Shown: positions 11,038 through 23,778, numbered from the stretch's first letter. The stretch: DNA of 64,000 nucleotides from Prostheceraeus crozeri (GCA_907163375.1 CAJQUW010005273.1:124001-188000); one strand, 5' to 3'. The notes: generated from the letters alone by a model not told the origin. A program made the numbers and translations.

Positions 11038-14000
11038 CACGGTGGGTTTAAATTTCGAAAAAGTCAGAAAAAAATGCCCGACCAATTTGTCATCATTTTT
11101 TGATAATATGCCAATAGCTGATCATTTTAAGACAAAAACGAAAATCTTTTAACGATGGCTTTCTGAGAAAATGGCGAAAAGCGCTTTTCATACAACTTAT
11201 GAAATAGTTTTCAAACTTATAGTGAAAACTGAAAGATTAGAGCTCAGTATTGTTACAGTTTTGTAATCAATGATGATCATTGGTCCATCTATAGATAGAA
11301 TGACAATCCGCGGTGACCTCGCATTTTATTATATTCAATTAATGTCCCTCAAATACTACTTACAAGAGCAAAATCCTTTTTGATGTATTACTTTGGATAT
11401 ATTTTGCACTGCTTCTGAATCCTGCTATTTATTATAAAATCGAAATACAGAGCTCAGATGAGCTTCTTTTCGATAATGATATTGATACGATACACGTAGG
11501 CTGCATGATATACCGGCATTGGTTATTTAAAAGAAATTAATTACTGTGCAAATGCTTTTGCGATAACAAGGAAAATCCTCATTTTACAAATTTATGCACT
11601 CGTCTAGAAAGAATAGACCTAGCTAAACAATTTTCTGAGAACTCTTTTTTTAGTCAAAGCTGATTAGAGCTCTTGCTAGCGTATCGAGTATCTGTGTTGT
11701 CGATATCTTTGATGTTTTACAATATAATAGAGCTACATGTATATAGCAATCGGTATTCAGTTTTGAAATTATCAATGAAAATCTATGAATGTGAAAATCT
11801 ATCATGCATCGAAGCTTTTAAATTTGCAAGCTTTTTCATAGAAATCTAATTAACGTGCGTTGTGCTAATTTCACTATCTATGAATTCAAATTGCTCAGAA
11901 ATAAATTGATATGCGCACGTACAAGTATTGCGTGCACATATTCGTTGCACTCGACTCTTCTTCTAGGTTATCAGGTGAAGAATGCCACATACTGCTAAAT
12001 CGCATGATGAAAACCGCTTGGCGCTGTGCCTTCTTTGTCTGGGAAAGTCCAAAGAAATGCGTCCCATAAACAGCAGACACAACGAGATCATAAACAAATA
12101 CTTCATGGAATACAATGTCGACGATAACCGTTTGCCCAGTGCTCTCTGCTCAACATGTCGAACTGTCGTTTTAGACTATGGACGAGGTATTTTCAGAAGA
12201 CATTTAGTTCTTGCTGATCACTCTAATGACAGGAACGCCACCGTATACACGTTCACATTCGCATTGCCCTTGTGTCCTGTGTCAACTTGCATCCGCATAA
12301 TTCAACGACATCATTATCGACGAAAATGGATCGTGGTAGACCTCAAGAGATCATCAATGAACATCGCGAAGTTGTGAGACTGTGTTGTAAGTGCTTATCA
12401 GCCGTAGCCAAAGGCTGTGAGCACAAGTGCTGCGAAACTTTACGGCGGAACAACATCCAGGACTTTATCAACAACAGCAATCAGAACACAAAAGAATTGA
12501 TGGCGTCGCGCGTTCTGAAAGAGAAGATCAACTCGCCTGAACATTCTTCGAGTTCTGCAAAATTTTCTACAGGTGGTCGTCCAGTTGAAGTGTGTCGTTC
12601 TACGGTAGCTCAATCGTCGTCTGCACAACATCTAATATCAGCACGCGGTATGTCCAAGTTGTAGGTCGATCCACGAACAAGACTCTATTAGTTGCCAAAT
12701 ATATTCGCAGTTGTGCAGGTAAACGAGGGATTATTGAAGTTGGTTTGAAATCAAAACTGTCTAAAGTGAACCATCGTCTTGATGATTACTTTGATGTGTC
12801 TGTCACAAGTGACAACAAGGAGAAAGATGGAACAATCAAAGGCCAAGAAACTGCTTATTGCTGTGATTTAAACTGCCTTATAGCAAGAATTCAAGAAGAA
12901 AGGAATCTCCAGACGAATGAATTGAAAATTAAAGACGGCATTGATGGTGGGGCGGCTTTTTGAAAGTATGCTTTGCAGTTCTAAGCTCCAATAGAGAATT
13001 TCAAGAAGAACGTCGACGAATTCAATACATTCATGGTGCCGCAGCAAGGGATCTCAAAGAGACAAGTGTCAAAAGAACCTTCCTTATCGCAATTGTTCCG
13101 ATCATTTATGAAAATTACAGAAATATACTTCAACTGTGGGTGATTCTGAAAATGAAGGACATTTTGGCCGACAGGATGTTTCTGTCAGCAGATTTGAAGT
13201 TGTGAAACATTATCTTTGGTTTGATTGCTCATAGTTCTGTGCATCCGTGCTGCTGGTGTAACGTTGACAAGGCAAATTTATCTGAGGAGGGCACCCTGCG
13301 AACTCTTGGGAGGATCAAGCAGCAATTCTGGAACTGGCAAAAATCAGGTGCCGCTCCCAATTCAGCTATGCATTTTGAAAACTGTGTCCATTCTCCTTTG
13401 TTAGCAGGTGATTCGGAGACATTAGTAATCGACCTGTATCCTCCACCTGACCTCCACCTTATGCTAGGTGTTGTGAACCATTTGTATAGAGCAATAGAAG
13501 CTCAGTGGTCTGGAGTCCGATGCTGGGCTGAAGAATGTCACTTAGAGCGTCAAGCCTACCAAGGAGGATCATTTGATGGGAACAGTTGTCGCAAACTTCT
13601 CAGGAATGTAGACAAATTACAATCAATGTGTCCGATACAAATTTTGAAATTTGTAAAGACCTTTAGTGATTCCGACAATTTCGGTTGTTTCTGCTTGTTT
13701 TGGCACAAACTTAAATGATCAAAACTTTGTTGAATATCTCGACAAGTTTCAGGAAAGCTATATGGCCTTGAGCATACCGGTGACTCCAAAGGTCCATTGT
13801 GTTTTCTATCATGTGAAAGAATTTTGTTTGAAGAATGAAGCTTCACTTGGTCGATCTTCAGAACAGTCACTCGAAGCTATTCACAGTGACTTTAAATCGA
13901 CATGGTCCAAGTATAAAGTGCCAGAGAATCATCTAAATTATCCGACCGCACTACTTTGTGCTGTGCGTGGGTGCAATAGTAAGAATATTTAGTTTGTTCA

Positions 14001-14601
14001 CCAGTTTATGTTTATTACATTTCGCGGCATTTTATGAATGTGTTTTCTGTAATTTCTAAAATACATACTTACTCCGTATCGTTGTCAATGTTGATCATTT
14101 TTTTGATGTAAATCAAGTTGATTTCTATGAATTTTGTTCTGATATCATATAAAGATGCAGACACACTAACGTGGGTATCATAATTAGTAGAATTACATTA
14201 TTATGAATATTTTGCATAAATGTGATTTGTAAATTGATGTTCATCTTTTCGACTTCATATCAGGATTTTGTTCTTGTAAGTAGTATTTGAGGGACATTAA
14301 TTGAATATAATAAAATGCGAGGTCACCGCGGATTGTCATTCTAACTATAGATGGACCACTGATCATCATTGATTACAAAACTGTAACAATACTGAGCTCT
14401 AATCTTTCAGTTTTCACTATAAGTTTGAAAACTATTTCATAAGTTGTATGAAAAGCGCTTTTCGCCATTTTCTCAGAAAGCCATCGTTAAAAGATTTTCG
14501 TTTTTGTCTTAAAATGATCAGCTATTGGTATATCATCAAAAAATGATGACATATTGGTCGGGCATTTTTTTCTGACTTTTTCGAAATTTAAACCCACCGT
14601 G
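11038..14601. mobile_element. Chapaev/N-RAG-TP-like DNA transposon
   Basis: Ends CACGGTGGGTTTAAATTTCG and the mirrored CGAAATTTAAACCCACCGTG start long inverted repeats of about 330 bases (11038-11375 and 14270-14601) that match nearly throughout. A 4-bp GAAG flanks both sides (11034-11037, 14602-14605), which fits Chapaev-type elements; because of a shared GC, a 6-bp GGAAGC reading with ends ACGGTGGG is also possible. The interior holds a broken zinc-rich transposase. The CACGGTG terminus also resembles Transib/RAG ends, but those make 5-bp duplications. Confidence 0.75.
11982..13992 (+). pseudogene. Transposase of the Chapaev-like element (broken)
   Basis: Coding segments in at least three frames run in order: 11982-12377 with LCLLCLGKSK and ALCSTCR; 12272-12664 with LCCKCLSAVAKG and GGRP; 12592-13205; 13221-13718 with HPCCWCNVDKANLSEEGTL and LYPPPDLHLMLGVVNHLY; and 13666-13992 with VTPKVHCVFYHVKEF and SSEQSLEAIHSDF. 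N-terminal Cys-x2-Cys fingers followed by the VHxxFxH...SEQxxExxH tail fit a large invertebrate family that I associate with N-RAG-TP/Chapaev transposases; this association is from memory. Multiple frameshifts mean it is inactive. The Asp/Glu catalytic residues cannot be assigned safely. Confidence 0.6.
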
Positions 14602-15537
14602 GAAGCTTATTATATAGATCTTATTCCAAAAAATGAAAAGACGTTGGTGAAGAAGATTGTGATTAAGCCAAGAATGACAAACATGACTCCTGAAACACTA
14701 TTGAAGAAATTTAATTATCTCCTTCGAGTTGATGGTAAACAAGTGGCAACATTGACTTATATCAAATCATCTAATCATATTGCAATAAGTAAATTAAATG
14801 ATGATGATCTAGTATTAGTTTCTTCAAAAGATTTTCATCAGTTCTTACGACATCGTTCTGCAGCTGTTCATGGAAAATTTTATATGCAACATTTGCCATG
14901 TGAAAGGTCAAATCAATATGATACAGAATGGTCCGTATATTTATACAGAAAGCGTATAGAGCCTTTAGGTGTTATCTTACATGAAACAAGAGTGTTGATG
15001 CCTCGCATTATTACTTTAGTTAAATTGGTTGTAGATTATTTGAATGAAGTGATTAATGAGCAACATATTTCATTTTCTGAAAAGGAAGGTGCTTTGTCTC
15101 TCACTGTAAGTGGGAAAGGTATTGAACTAATTATGGATAAAACTCTAATGGACATTTTGGGTTTTGATCAAAATATCTTTAAAAGTGGTACTGTAACCAA
15201 AGCTAGCGCAGACATGTCGCTATCGCGTCGTATTAACTATTTTCAGATATATTCCAATATTGGTGAAGATGTACGTGTGGGAGATGTTGAAGCTCCACTG
15301 CTAGCGATGATGCCATACCAGCCAAAAAGCTGCAGTATTTTATCTGAGCATACTTTCAAGAAAGTGCATTATACAAAGCTGAAATCAAACTACATCCCAC
15401 AAATTGATATTACAATTTATGACGATGCTGGTGCGTTGATTCCTTTTCATAAAGATGCTGTAACAAGTATCACACTCCATTTCCGAATGAAGAGTTAATG
15501 CAAAAGTATGCTAATATATTTTTCCAATGTGATTAGT

Positions 15538-16900
15538 ATGGAAAGTGAAAATAGAGATTCGTTTCTAATTTGCTTACCCAGTAATGCTTCTATGAGAAAA
15601 TTTCCTAATAATAAACCATCAGACTTTCGAGTAGAATTAAATCGCTCACTACATCTAGAAGGCGAATTGGAGGTGGGAGTTTCTAGTATTTGCTATGATA
15701 GCAATATTCAGAATGTGAATGATTTGGAAGAAATGATATTGACTCCTCGCACCCATGATGGAATAACGATGAACAATACATTCCAGTTCCCATGCAATTT
15801 AACGTCAGGTGGAAAGTGGAACTATGAATGGATTCAGATAAAATCAGATTATTATGGTCCATTTGGGGATAAGAAAATTATTAAGGCGTTCAGTAGTGGC
15901 AATACTTCCATCATGAAGAATGAGGATCAGAAAGTTTATGAGTTTACTATCTATCATTGGAATGGGAGACAGTTCCTTCGCTTTTATTCTTTTACTAAAG
16001 GTCTTACGCTGAGGTTGGATAATGAATTCTGTCCACATCTCGGTTTTGGGCACCGTCTACATCTAACGTCAATTGCTACTGCAAATGTTAAAAAAGTTTA
16101 TTCAAATCGAATCAACAAATCTCATTATAAATTCAAAATATTTGATGAAGATGTTATAGAACGTGAAGATCACATCATTTCAAAGAAACGTGGTGTTCAA
16201 CCTTTATCACTTACTGAGTTAGTAAAACGATGGAATGAGACTGTTGGCAAGAAGTATGGAGAGAAAATTATGGTGGAGAAGGATAAGCTGGTTTTTCAGA
16301 AATATAATGACAAACTTACAGTTTATCTCTCTCCAACCTTGCGTCATTTTGTAAGACATCCAACACCTATTATTGGAAGCGGTGTGGTGCATGCTTCCCA
16401 TGAATATCACACTAAAGCTGATTCAGTTAATGATGAATGGTGGGTGGACATCTATGGTGATCGCATCAAGAAAATTTACCAGTCTTATCACGAATCTAAA
16501 GTTGGCATCAATATAATGCCACGTCTATATCATACAGTTAAAAAGCTTCATTCATGTAATAAATCCTTATATACAACAGAAGTTGAAGCATGTGATGAAA
16601 AGTAAATATGATGTAAAGACACACCACATTTCGTTTTCAATTGAAAATCAACGCGTTGTTCTGAAACTGGGTGATGACATTCAATGTCAATTGAGCAAAA
16701 ATTTGAAAAAACTCTTTGGTTTTTCAATGCTACAAAATATGTTTACTGCTGCGCATACGATTGGTATAGAAATACCAATGACACTTGATAAACATGAACA
16801 ACACCTCTACATTCAAAGTGATTTCATACTACCTATTTCTGTTGGCGAGAAAAAAGAACACATTTTACGTGATTTCATTCATGATAAGGATGCTTTATAG
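15538..16900 (+). pseudogene. Penton-like minor capsid gene 2 (one frameshift)
   Basis: From ATG 15538 the protein opens ENRDSFLICLPSNASM with FPNNKPSDF and LHLEGELEVGVSSI, the same N-terminal pattern as gene 1 just upstream, so the two are tandem paralogues. Both share LVF/LVS...LRHF/FLRH and DEWWVDIYGDRI-type segments in the middle. The frame ends at 16605; coding continues in another frame from about 16608 to 16900 with LKKLFGFSMLQN and LYIQSDFILPISVG, matching the gene 1 LGF and YSNIGEDVRVGD positions. A single frameshift near 16600 explains this. The end stops earlier than in gene 1, so the C-terminus may be lost. Confidence 0.6.
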
Positions 16901-17277
16901 GGAATCGTTGAAAAGACGTTTAAACCTATTTTCTACTCTACCATCCTGTTATCAAACAAACTATACCATCTATTTCTCTCAAAATAATAAATGGTCTACA
17001 TGAGTGCATTCATGTGAAAGATACTAGATCCCTCGTAACCTTAGTGTTTCGGAAAAAAGGTGAAGTCATTGTAAAATTTTATTGAAATAAAAAGATATGT
17101 ATAAAAAAGTGTTTTGAAGAAGTGTTGACAAAGTGGGAAAGTCTTTTCACAGATATAGTGGGAATGAACTGACTGTAGGCATATATTCATAAGACAGTGC
17201 AATCTAAAGCGATACATAAAGCAACAATGAATATAAAAAAAAACGTCATCAAAATACTGATTTGAGAATGAATCTAT
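16901..17277. other. Non-coding spacer between convergent genes
   Basis: About 375 AT-rich bases between penton-like gene 2 (+) and the polymerase (-). It contains AATAAA-like tracts on the plus strand (17083-17090) that could end the structural transcript. Nothing else seen. Confidence 0.4.
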
Positions 17278-20200
17278 TTACACATCTCCTGAATGTGGTA
17301 GTGTGAGTTTAATTCTTATGGGTGGTGATATGTTTGTGTCAGGATTTCCATGTGGAAGAGATATGTTATGTCCTATCCAACACCTCTTATCCTCCCACGC
17401 TGAGAGTGCTCGCTTCCTAAATGTATGAGTTTTTACCTCATGTGTCTTCGATTTTAAGATGGTCATGTTGACAAACGTTATGTTCTTATTTATGTAGGCC
17501 ATCTTATAGGCCCTATGTTTCATATTTACAACAATTGATTTAGATATGCCTTTTGCGCACTTAATACTGTCGCTGCAGTCCTTTGGTTTCATAGAATACA
17601 TTTTAGGACGAAGAAGAATCATTTCCTTAATTTCCTTTCCTGCCATTTCATCTTTAAAGCATCCTAATTTTGCTTTGCTTTTAGTAGAGTATAGTGGGTG
17701 ATCTGTAGGATAATTTGATGTATCAAAATATTTTTCTAAAGATTTTCCTACTTCATTGAAATTGAACTCTTTCTGAGCAGCGATACTTAAAAAGAAAATG
17801 TTGGTATGACCGCCCAGCAAACGCACGTCTTTAATTAGAGGACATGGTTTTAATATTCTGTAAAAGAGTTGACACATTTCAAGCTTGGAATAATCTAACA
17901 CAGCTTGTCCAATGTAGATGGGCTTGCACAACACTACTTCTGATTACATCATTTTAACACCAACCAACATCATCTATATTATCTCTATCAATAAAGAGAG
18001 GTGATGTCGCTAACTTTTGAAATTTATCATTATGATTCACATGTTTATAGTTAATACGCTTTCTAACGTCCTCCATCGTCTTGCCAAAAAGACTGTTATT
18101 CTTATATTTATAGAAATCCTTTTCAAAATTATTTTGGGCTAGTGCACGTTACTGGCTGTTACTATCAATATAAGGTTTCAGAAAGGCTTTCTGTCTAAAT
18201 TTGATAATGCGGTGAACTGTTTTTAAAATCATCCCCATTTCAAAATAAAATTTTAAGATAGAGAAGTGGACTAAATAATTTTCTTTATCAAATTGAGTAA
18301 GCAAAAGTTTACGGCAAGGCTTATACTTGGCCTGTCCGCTCCCTTCCAAATCTTTATGAAATTGATTCATAAAGTCCAAAAACATATCTTCAGTCACTTC
18401 GCCTGATTCGGGTGCAAGTGGAAAATCCACAGTTTTATTTTTAATACTATTTGGATAGATAAGATCTATCTCAAAATAATATCCCCAATCACCATTATCT
18501 GGAATAACTAGTATGTTTGAAGGGTTGGAGGAATGCTGAATTTCATCATCACCCAACCAGCTAAACTCAGAGTGAGGTAGAGGTTTGGACAGTGAACTAC
18601 CATATAAATTATTCTGGTCATAATACTTAAGATGAATCTGATCATCATCTACTATTTTTGGTTTCATTTGATGCCTATTTACAAATGTGAGACCACCGCG
18701 AATTCCTCGTTCAAATAAATTATACATCTCTGGATCTTGCAAAAGATGGATGGTCCCTCCAGTCATTTTAAAAGCAGACTGGAATGACATGGCTATAAGA
18801 CTGACAAAGTGAACAGGATCCAATTTATCTTCTTCTAATGCCACTCGTCGAAACTCCTGAAATACATCAGCCAGCAAAAATACATCTAATTTTAGATAGG
18901 CGATCATATAATCGCTAAACGTTTGACAGGAAAATTTTGTCCATGCAACTTGAGCATGATTGTAATCTTCTACCTTGCATTCTACACCAGTCAAATCATT
19001 TTTAAATTTGTCTATTGATGGAAGAGAAGTCTCACTAAGTTTAGACATGTTATCAAAGTATGCATATGGAAACACTCCTTTGCGTGTGATGACTTCATCC
19101 GTCAAGCTAGAATATTGTTTCTTTAAATTTTGAGTTAGTGGAAGAGAATTAAGATTTTGAACGAGAGATGCTAGTGATGAAGCCATGAATTGATAGGAAT
19201 CTAAAAATTTTATATCAAAGTAGACTGTCTTATTTTCTTTAGTTTTGTCAACTGCTACTTTTGCTGTCATGGCCATGAGCTTTTCTCTCGTTTGAGCTAT
19301 AAAACTCAACTTCCACTCTTTCATTTTTCCTAACCCCCCTTTTATTATCAGATGACTGTCATAACCTTTGAAGTATGAAAAATAACGGGTAGAGTACACC
19401 GTTTCAGTCTCAGTGAAAAATTACATCCTGTATATAGCGCGTTTCTAAATTTACCAGTGATGTGATCATGGTCGCGCACTTTCTTGATTTTATCTTTCAA
19501 ATTTTACTTGATCATCTGCTGACATATTCAATCATCTGCGTTGGAATTCACTATCATATTTTTGCTGAAATTTGACAGCGCTTTCGAGGAATTGCAAGAA
19601 TTTATGCATACAATCCTCACCTTGCCAGACGTGCATTTTATTATTTTTATTTTTGAAGTAATCATGCCATACCTCATAACATGATATGGCTGCCGCTTCA
19701 TGGGTGTTATCATCAATATAGCATTCGATGTCAGCATAGATGACACGAAGAGGACTTTATACATCATCTTTCTCTCTATATGAAAACTCTTTATCTTTGG
19801 GCATGCATTCTATTTGCAGTTTACCTCGCTTACACCATTCATAATGTGTTTCAAATTTATCTTTTGACCAGAAGGGGCGCATGCAACGGTCACGTATGAA
19901 ATACTCTCCTCTTCTAGATGTTAAGTGGGAATATAGTCGAGTCATTTTAGGAATACCACAGTAATGCCAATTTTACATTCATTTTGATATACCAGCAGGA
20001 GATTGACTACCCGATCATAAGTTGATGAACGGATGTTGTAGTGCACACCCTCAAGCCCATCTTGCCAGATGTGAACAACTATTTCAATTTCATTTATTTT
20101 TTCAAATTTCTCTATATCTTTAAACTTCATGTCTTCGCTATTGCAGTCACCAAACTTCAATTCATTCTCCCATTCATGATATTTGCTTCTACGGAAACGG

Positions 20201-21027
20201 TTGTTCTGTACATCATGATAGTGGGGAATAGACAATACCGCATGCTTAAAACACTGTGATTCACAATTAACAGAAATGACTGCATTCTTCGCTCTTAACG
20301 TTTTTGGAGGATTGAAGGAGCCTCGACCACAGTAATTTTGTAATAGAGTAATTTTAAACTTGGCAGATTCTATGCCATCAAAAATTAGACCACTATCGCG
20401 CTCGTTAAATTTATCAATATTTGATTTTAGTCCTTGGATGTGAAAATTTAACCAAGTTTCTTTATCGACTACCTCTGTAGCAGGAGAGGAGGGTATGTAA
20501 AACACCAACCTCTGTACTATTTCACCAGTACGATAATCAACTTTAACATATTTTATTTTAAGGTAGATGAGTACCTTTATTCTAAACTGCTCCAAATTAT
20601 GAAAGAGCGCATCGATCAATGTTGAATTTTGATGGAACCACTCCGGAAAATCAGCAATAGTTTCTGAGGATTCCGTATGGTAATTTCTCACTACATTATT
20701 GAGCGATACTTCAGTTAGTCGAATAGAGGAGGTGCTGTTGCTAAAACTGTCATTTGTGTGTGTGTGGTGAAGTCTATGTGAAGATAATTCAAAACCTGTT
20801 TCAAAAGATTGGAAACAAAAATCACAAGTAAAGGAGACATGTTGAATAGAATCATCCTCACCTCGGGAGATTGATGATGGCTTGGGTTGACATACACGTT
20901 GTCTGATGTATCGGGTGAGATCTCGCTTCCTCGTAAAGATGTGACCACAATCAGCACATTCCCGCTCATTAGATTGCCGCGACTGGCCGCTTGAGCTGGA
21001 ACTAGCATCACCTGAAAGAGAAATCAT
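17278..21027 (-). pseudogene. Protein-primed DNA polymerase B of Polinton A (decayed)
   Basis: Read from 21027 downwards. The N-terminal part (19942-21027) has two C2H2-type fingers (CADCGHIFTRKRDLTRY, CDFCFQSF) and IxVNCESQCFKHAVLS. A further Cys/His block follows (19757-19945). Exonuclease motif I (YADIECY) lies near 19730 in a shifted frame, Exo II (GYDSHLI) at about 19360, polymerase motif A (YYDQNNLYGSSL) at about 18630, motif B (NNSLFGKTMEDV) at about 18090, and the C-terminal LRPKMYSM near 17600. Frameshifts near 19760, 19430 and 18150 and a stop near 17940 break it. The catalytic YTDTDS position reads GGHTN, so motif C is lost too. Such polymerases replicate Polintons with a terminal-protein primer. 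Confidence 0.8.
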
Positions 21028-21300
21028 TCTATAATCTCTGTTAAAGTCATAGTTTATTGTTACAACTTACCTTCACTTACTAGGTCTAAAGTTTCCTCGA
21101 GAAGGGAGCGTTTTCGTGATGAAGTAGATGCCTGTAATTGAGAAAGATGCTATTAGCCAAACGTTTGAGGGAGATAAGTGAGGAAATCTTCAACTTACCA
21201 TTTCAACGAAATCAAGTTTAAGTATGATACTTCAATGTCAGAAAATGGTATAGTTTATCAAGATAGAGACTCCAAACATTCTCAACACGTCTCAAATATA

Positions 21301-22706
21301 CAGTGCGTTCATAAAGTCACTGTGCACCTAATAAATCAATGCATGCGCAGTACTTTGTCGCTTAGAAATAGATTGCCACGCACTATAAAAAGTGAAGTTT
21401 CTTTTAGAAACTTCGACTTCTGTGTGATCACAAAATATCTATATATTTGCATACTACAAAAGCATTTGAAAATGTCCACCTCGTTCACGGATACAAATGT
21501 CAATTCGACGTCTCATATTCTCAAACATTCGGTGAATTTCCTCGTGCCTGATAGCGCCAATTTACTGTCGGTTGTTTTCTCTAGACTCCTGTAGATTTCG
21601 TGACCTGCTTCCGTAAACCTCTTGCTTCACCGCTAACCACCAGTAAAAGTCCAAGACATTCAAATCCGGGATCTCGGATGCCAAACTCCTTCTAATAGAT
21701 AACTCTTGTCTGAAATATTCCACTAAAATATTGAATTGAGGAATTGGCGGTATGCGCAGTTGCTCCATCTTGCTAGAAATAACCAGTCAAACTTTCACCG
21801 TCACTTAATTCGTCAACGAGTGAAGCAATGACTTTGTCAAATAATTTTTGCAATAATAGTTTAATATCGTTCCAAGCATTCGCATACTTAACATTAGAGA
21901 ATGTAATGGCTTCTCAACAAATTCGTGTGGGTTTTCACTAGACCATATTCAGGAACTCTGGCTACTGATATGCTCTGATAGATGAAACCAAGCTTCATCT
22001 GAAAAGAAAGTCTAATTGAGCACATCATTTTCATTTAGATTTTCCTCGAACCAAACGCAGTACTGAAGACGCTTGTCATGATCGGCATCATTCAATTCGT
22101 GTTGGCCAGAGATGCGGTAGGGATATAGTTCTATGTCCTTTCTTACAGCAGGATGAGCCGCCCAAAGAGATAAACCCACTTGTTGGGATAAGCGACGCAT
22201 CGACTTGTTTGGGCAATGAGTCATAGCTTCAGAAATAACATTTTCAGGAATAACCTTCTCATCACTTAAGATTAATGGCCGATCTGAGCGTGATGGCTCG
22301 TGCACCGAGTCAGCTTTTCTGAACTCACTGATTGGACTCCAATTAACATTTCCATGAGGCTAATCAGATGGAGGAAGTATTTCCAAAAACCCCTTCTTCA
22401 CTTCATAAGTATATTCCCCATTGGCGCGGAAAACATTTTCGACCAAGAAGTTCTCTCGCATTGACAGCACCATATTTAGCTTCGAAATGCAAACATTTCC
22501 TCATCTTCACCGAGTTAGTAGCTGACAAATGTGAAGTTAAATTCAAATTCTAAATTATGTTGAATGTCGCAAGCTACTCAATTGCGCTTCCCAAACGAGC
22601 CAGTGACTCTGTACATGTGATAGGTAACTACCATTGTAAGATTACGACTGTTTTCTTTGGCAAAACAAAGTTAGAAGAGGTGCACAGTGACTTTATGAAC
22701 GCATTG
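21301..22706. mobile_element. Mariner-type element (dead)
   Basis: Ends CAGTGCGTTCATAAAGTCAC and the mirrored GTGACTTTATGAACGCATTG are flanked by TA on both sides (21299-21300 and 22707-22708), the signature of Tc1/mariner insertion. The 1.4-kb interior carries a broken transposase on the minus strand. One base differs between the outermost ends (CAGTG against CAATG), another sign of age. It lies just beyond the 5' end of the polymerase gene. Confidence 0.85.
21562..22305 (-). pseudogene. Mariner-type transposase remnant
   Basis: Fragments in several frames: MTHCPNKSMRRLSQQVGLSL (helix-turn-helix, near 22230) and ELYPYRISGQHELNDADHDK; FSDEAWFHLSEH near 21990, holding the first catalytic Asp; and PDLNVLDFYWW with KQEVYG near 21640, the third catalytic region with Asp. 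The family usually places DEAWF, then an Asp, then SPDLxxxDF(x)LWG. The middle catalytic block is not clean and frameshifts separate the pieces. Confidence 0.75.
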
Positions 22707-22760
22707 TAGAATGAAAATAAGTCTGTATCCTCCCCCTTTATGCTCTCATACTCATCATTC

Positions 22761-22783
22761 ATTGGCTGTTCATTTGATTGGCT
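22761..22783 (+). promoter_or_regulatory. Paired inverted CCAAT boxes
   Basis: ATTGGCT occurs at 22761 and again at 22777, about 60-80 bases before the ATG at 22839. The same motif precedes the other small plus-strand gene (23687), suggesting a shared promoter layout. TATA equivalent is weak here (ACTTAAGCAC). Confidence 0.4.
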
Positions 22784-22838
22784 GCTTACTTGTACTTAAG
22801 CACTAAGAAATCAAGTTTATGGCATACAATTTGAAGTC

Positions 22839-23238
22839 ATGAATTCACCAACAATAACTCTCTCCGTGAACACACCAACTTGCCCTCCCGCTCCGAAAAA
22901 GGTAAAGGTGGAGAAGGAGAGAAATCTAGATGACATTCCAAAGTTGGAATTACCATCTCTCACAGCACAAGAAGAACTGGAGATTATCTATGTGCGGTGG
23001 AAATACCTAATGTATAATAAGGAGGATGTGTCGAAGGAGGATGACATCAGCCTTCTCCATGACATACGGAGATGGTACAGCCCATCGTCCCAACCCAGAC
23101 ACGGAAGTGGAATGGAAGTACGTCTTTGGTGTGCTGGCTGCAGCGGAGGAAAGACTGCGACAACTGAAATGTGACTGTAGTAACTGTGAATCGCTGTTGG
23201 ACAATATCAGTAGTGAAGAACTTTTGAACTACTTGTAA
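22839..23238 (+). pseudogene. Small Polinton A gene, unknown (one frameshift)
   Basis: From ATG 22839 a frame with TCPPAPKKVKVEKE and LTAQEELEIIYVRWKYLMYN runs to about 23070; coding then seems to continue in the frame ending at 23238, with DTEVEWKYVFGVLAAAEERL and CDCSNCESLLDNI. The first part has a PKKVKVE stretch like a nuclear localisation signal; the second ends in a Cys pair and an acidic tail. The frames join near 23060-23070, so one frameshift is likely. AATAAA follows at 23244. I do not recognise the family. CCAAT boxes lie upstream. Confidence 0.45.
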
Positions 23239-23686
23239 TTTTCCAATAAATGTTTTATTTGCTATATTTGTCTGTTTTCACTTATTTCTGGGTAATGTAG
23301 TCATTAACATCATAGTGAAAATGTAATCATTTGACAGCTCAGTATAAATCATAGCAGCTGATGCTAGACACTATCATTTTTCCTAAATACTACCTCAATC
23401 ACCGAGGGCGAATATCAAAAAGTAGTGACATGTGGTTCTTTAGATTTATTTAAAATCAAAGCATTCTTGATCGTTTGGGAGCATCTGACAATCTTCTCTC
23501 TCGAGTTGTTTTCGGTGTCCACTCTTCGTTTGTGCAGATAATTCTTACAGTTTTGTTACCACTCTCCTGACTACTCATGCTTTCATCGCACTCATTGACG
23601 ATCACAAAATTGTCATTTTAGCTGAGATTGACATATCTTGCAATCTTCTGACTTTAGCAGTCTTAATCTAAATTAGAGTGATTCTG

Positions 23687-23728
23687 ATTGGCTGTTGAGG
23701 AAAGTATTGTTGAATATCCTATATAAAT
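23687..23728 (+). promoter_or_regulatory. CCAAT plus TATA promoter
   Basis: ATTGGCT (23687-23693, an inverted CCAAT box) lies 27 bases before TATATAAAT (23720-23728), and the ATG of the downstream gene is at 23779. Spacing is that of an ordinary RNA polymerase II core promoter. Confidence 0.55.
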
Positions 23729-23778
23729 CAGAAGATTGCAGCACTTCTCATTCACATCATACGATCGAACAGTCTGGT

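Larger units (their letters stand above)
10523..15498 (+). pseudogene. Penton-like minor capsid gene 1, split by transposon
   Basis: The 5' part (10523-10981) opens with HILLSNAATNRFASN and LNGEWEVGVTQL, the N-terminal signature of long Polinton structural proteins (LPSNxS...FPNN...LxGxWEVGL) that I take for penton or minor capsid proteins. The 3' part (from about 14606 to 15498) includes MDILGFDQNIF, QIYSNIGEDVRVGDVEAPLL and a C-terminal ITIYDDAGALIPF...LHFRM, typical of the same family. A 3.56-kb Chapaev-like transposon sits between the parts with a 4-bp duplication, and stop codons near 10980-11020 add further damage. The gene is followed at 15538 by a paralogue in the same direction. Confidence 0.6.

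Noticed and set aside
11038..14601. Transib/RAG-type transposon
   Set aside because: CACGGTG fits, but a clean symmetric 5-bp duplication is not seen and the protein pattern fits the Chapaev-like family better.
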